Assembly (NCBI GenBank): GCA_022826745.1
Contig: JAJDUI010000037.1
Location: 365,237 to 429,236 of the forward strand
Direction: 5' to 3'
Origin: Thermoanaerobaculia bacterium
Lineage (GTDB): Bacteria; Acidobacteriota; Thermoanaerobaculia; Multivoradales; Multivoraceae
Length of the DNA stretch: 64,000 bases
Made by a program: the position numbers and the translations under genes. This document shows positions 61,568 to 64,000 of this stretch, one piece after another. The notes beneath the pieces were generated by a model. That model saw nothing but the letters and a program-made list of their open reading frames with translations. It had not been told where the DNA came from and searched no databases. Each line of letters begins with the position of its first letter. Within the stretch, counting starts at the first letter, position 1.

Positions 61568-63906
61568 GCGAGTACGGCTATGTCGAGCAGCCGATCCTGA
61601 ACTGGCTTTGCGGGGAGCCTAGAGCTACGGGCCGCGTGGGTGGGCTCGGGTGGACGTATCGCGACGAGGCGGGCATGGCGGAGTTGGGTAGGCCCTTGGA
61701 AGACCCTCTCGTTGAGCAGCTGTTGAAGGAGGCTATCGTTCGCATCAACCCGTACGTGGAGACGGAGGCGCAGGCGCTTACGGCAGTGAAGGCACTCCGC
61801 AACGCGATGGAACAGCCGGATCGGCTCACCGCGAACCGCGCGACACTCGACCTGCTGCGTGACGGCGCCAGGGTCGTGCTACGACCTGGGGAAGACGCCC
61901 GGACCGTGGAGTTCATTGCGTTCGACGCGGAGCGTCAGAGTCTCAACGACTTCATCGCAACGAATCAGTATCGCGTGCAGGGCGTAAGGCAGTGCCGTGA
62001 CGACACGGTGCTGCTGGTCAACGGCATTCCCCTCGTGGTCGCTGAGTACAAGAGCTATGTGACCAGCGGCGACGACTGGCGCAAAGCGGTGCACCAGCTG
62101 CACCGCTACCAGCGGCAGGCCCCCTTGATGCTGGCTCCCAGCGTGTTCTGCGTGGCCGCCGACGAGGAGGAGTTCCGCTACGGGACGGTGCTGTTTCACG
62201 ATGCTAGTGAAGAGGAGGTCAAGCGCCACCTCGACCAGTGGGGCCGTTGGCTCAGCCTCTATCCAGACCATCACGGCTGGTGGAACGAGCCCGAAGCCGA
62301 GGAGCCGGTCGATCCTCTGGAGGTCCCTGTCAAGGGTCTCCTGCGGCTGAAACCGGCGCACGTACTCGACTTCCTGCAGCACTTCGTCGTCTTCGAGACC
62401 AACAGAGGCGCAACCAAGAAGAAGATCGCGCGCTATCACCAGTTCGAGGCGGTGAACGAGCTGGTGGATCGTACGGTGGCCCAGGTGGGTCGGGGCGTCA
62501 CCGCCCAGGATCGGACGGGCCTCATCTGGCACACCCAAGGCTCCGGCAAGACCCTCACGATGGTGTGCGCGGGCCAGAAGCTGCGTCGACACGCGGCGCT
62601 CGATAACCCCACGGTGCTTATCGTCGTCGACCGACGCGACCTCAAGACGCAACTCTCGGACGACTTTGAGGCATGCGACTATCCCAACGTCGAGAAGGCG
62701 TTGGGCGTCCAGGACCTGAAGCGGAAGCTGCGGAGTGACTGGCGCGGAACATTGGTGACGACATTGCAGTCTTTTCAGCAGATGGACGACCTCGACCCGG
62801 TAGGGCGCGACAACATCGTGAGCTTGGTGGACGAGTGTCACCGTTCGCAAACCGGCACGAGCAAGGGCAGTCGCGAGAGCCATGCGCTCACCATGCGCAC
62901 CAAACTACGTGACGGTTTTCGGTTCGGCTTCACGGGGACGCCCATCGACCGCACGCTGCGGAACACCCACCGGGACTTCGGCCCGCTGAAGGACGGCGTG
63001 CAGGAGCGCTACTTGAGCTACTACGGCATACGCCGTTCGATTCAGGACGGGACGACCTTAGAGGTGCACTACGTTCGGGATCCGGTGCCCATCGAAGTCG
63101 ACGAGAAGCCATTGAGCATCGGGTTCGAGGGAATCTGCGAAGAGATGGAACTGGAGGACGAGCAGGCGAAGGACTTCGTCCAACGCCAGCGATCTCGATG
63201 GAAGGAGCTTGTCCGGCATCCGGACCGGGTGGACATCGTCCTCGACAAGATGGTCACCCACTTTCTGGCGCATCCCGACCCGAGCGGCTTCAAGGCGCAA
63301 CTCGTCACCGTGGACCGGAAGGCGTGCGCGGTCTACAAGGACGCCCTTGACCGGAGGCTGCACGAGGGGGGCTTCCCACCGGAAACGTCGGATGTCATCA
63401 TCTCGGCGGCGCAGAACAGCGAACCGGATGTCGCGCGCTTTGAGTACGGCAAGCCGAAGCAGGACGAGCTGATTGACTACTTCAAGCTGACGCCCGCGCA
63501 GTGGGAGGACTGGAACCGGGAGCGTTATGGGGGCGACCGGAGCCGTTGGCGGCCCCCGCTGAAGATCCTCATCGTCTGCGACCGCCTCCTGACTGGGTTC
63601 AACGCACCCGTCGAGCAAGTGATGTATCTGGACAAACCGTTACGGGACCACAACTTGCTCCAGGCCATCGCTCGAACCAACCGGCCGCTCCCGTCGATGA
63701 GGAAAAGGACGGGGATTGTCGTTGACTTCTTCGGCGTCTTCGCCGATCTCGAGAAGGCGCTCAACTTCGATGAGAGCATCCGCGAAGAGTCCCTGATCGA
63801 CTGGGCTAGGCTGCGGGAGACGGTGCCGGGCGAGGTCGCCCGCTGCATGGATACCTTTGAGGGAGCCTCTCGAAATCAGCTGCGTGAGCCGGCATTTCTG
63901 ACTTGA
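61564..63906 (+). CDS. hsdR: Type I restriction endonuclease HsdR, C-terminally truncated
   Basis: The ATG at 61564 overlaps the hsdS stop (ATGA). The 780-residue protein holds the N-terminal nuclease with VVAEYKS near residue 158 and two RecA-like motor domains: motif I HTQGSGKT near 322, DECH near 421, GFTGTP near 456 and QAIARTNRP near 699. These parts look intact. HsdR is usually about 1000 residues or more; here sequence similarity fades after the motif reading MDTFEGASR and a stop follows after about ten unrelated-looking residues, so the C-terminal helical domain that binds the M2S core is missing. Cleavage may be lost while modification remains. Truncation by recombination or insertion is likely, unless this is a short HsdR variant. 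Confidence 0.85.
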   Translation: MSEYGYVEQPILNWLCGEPRATGRVGGLGWTYRDEAGMAELGRPLEDPLVEQLLKEAIVRINPYVETEAQALTAVKALRNAMEQPDRLTANRATLDLLRDGARVVLRPGEDARTVEFIAFDAERQSLNDFIATNQYRVQGVRQCRDDTVLLVNGIPLVVAEYKSYVTSGDDWRKAVHQLHRYQRQAPLMLAPSVFCVAADEEEFRYGTVLFHDASEEEVKRHLDQWGRWLSLYPDHHGWWNEPEAEEPVDPLEVPVKGLLRLKPAHVLDFLQHFVVFETNRGATKKKIARYHQFEAVNELVDRTVAQVGRGVTAQDRTGLIWHTQGSGKTLTMVCAGQKLRRHAALDNPTVLIVVDRRDLKTQLSDDFEACDYPNVEKALGVQDLKRKLRSDWRGTLVTTLQSFQQMDDLDPVGRDNIVSLVDECHRSQTGTSKGSRESHALTMRTKLRDGFRFGFTGTPIDRTLRNTHRDFGPLKDGVQERYLSYYGIRRSIQDGTTLEVHYVRDPVPIEVDEKPLSIGFEGICEEMELEDEQAKDFVQRQRSRWKELVRHPDRVDIVLDKMVTHFLAHPDPSGFKAQLVTVDRKACAVYKDALDRRLHEGGFPPETSDVIISAAQNSEPDVARFEYGKPKQDELIDYFKLTPAQWEDWNRERYGGDRSRWRPPLKILIVCDRLLTGFNAPVEQVMYLDKPLRDHNLLQAIARTNRPLPSMRKRTGIVVDFFGVFADLEKALNFDESIREESLIDWARLRETVPGEVARCMDTFEGASRNQLREPAFLT

Positions 63907-63922
63907 GGTCTTCTGGGTCGCA

Positions 63923-63998
63923 GGCCGTGTGAGAGGGTCTGGAGCGGGACGGCCGGCGGCTCAGGTTTCAGCTCTCTTGTTGGCCGCTGGACACGGCC
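63923..63998. repeat. Inverted repeat at the window end, after the truncated hsdR
   Basis: GGCCGTGT (63923-63930) and ACACGGCC (63991-63998) are perfect complements about 60 bases apart. No gene is visible here. It may be the edge of a mobile element or a structured region; the sequence ends before this can be judged. Confidence 0.35.
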
Positions 63999-64000
63999 GC

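Noticed and set aside
63866..63907. Sequence at the end of hsdR as an insertion-sequence terminus
   Set aside because: It looks like an abrupt junction, but no matching inverted end, target duplication or transposase is visible before the window ends.

Overview
The window is GC-rich, densely coded bacterial DNA. It carries a TonB-dependent outer-membrane receptor (so the organism is diderm), exported sulfatases, a PVC-type dehydrogenase/cytochrome, a DUF1549/DUF1553-DUF1501 pair, a cytochrome/ascorbate-type monooxygenase, DUF2911, D-aminoacylase-like and M19-like proteins, a phytanoyl-CoA dioxygenase-like protein and an F420/LLM-type oxidoreductase. I infer an uncultured Acidobacteriota-like or Planctomycetota/Verrucomicrobiota-like heterotroph, with Acidobacteriota favoured. 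No rRNA or other taxonomic marker is present to settle it.

Layout. 1-2.9 kb: 3' part of a TonB receptor and an exported esterase. 3.0-14 kb: an ABC exporter pair, a WD40 propeller protein, an alpha/beta hydrolase, then on the minus strand a third ABC exporter half coupled to a SnoaL-GH32 fusion. 14.0-17.6 kb: a peptide-type ABC importer (binding protein plus two permeases, no ATPase in the window). 17.6-18.3 kb: RHH-Doc toxin-antitoxin module. 18.4-23.1 kb: sulfatase, DUF2911 protein, class III aminotransferase, Tat-exported glycosidase-like protein. 23.2-24.7 kb: a heptad-repeat membrane protein divergent from a RES-Xre toxin-antitoxin module. 24.7-36.8 kb: sodium/solute symporter, PVC dehydrogenase-cytochrome, a minus-strand sulfatase-DUF1549/1553-DUF1501 operon, and an SDR. 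36.8-57.6 kb: peptidases, serine hydrolases, transporters, oxidoreductases and catalase-peroxidase (KatG). 57.6-64 kb: two decayed HTH-antitoxin fragments, then a type I restriction-modification operon (hsdM-hsdS-hsdR) whose HsdR is cut short at its C-terminus.

The dominant theme is scavenging: exported hydrolases, sulfatases and peptidases release organic matter, and TonB, SSS, MFS and peptide transporters take it up. Dispersed among them are selfish or defence modules (two TA modules, decayed TA remnants, type I RM).

The most unusual signal is a dispersed two-hairpin element of roughly 30-80 bp. Its core begins ACTGGGTGCGCCGGC. I find eight clear and two degenerate copies. Every one lies shortly after a stop codon and in the same orientation as the gene that has just ended. 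The stems change by compensatory substitutions between copies. One copy sits at the 5' end of a permease reading frame and appears to be translated.
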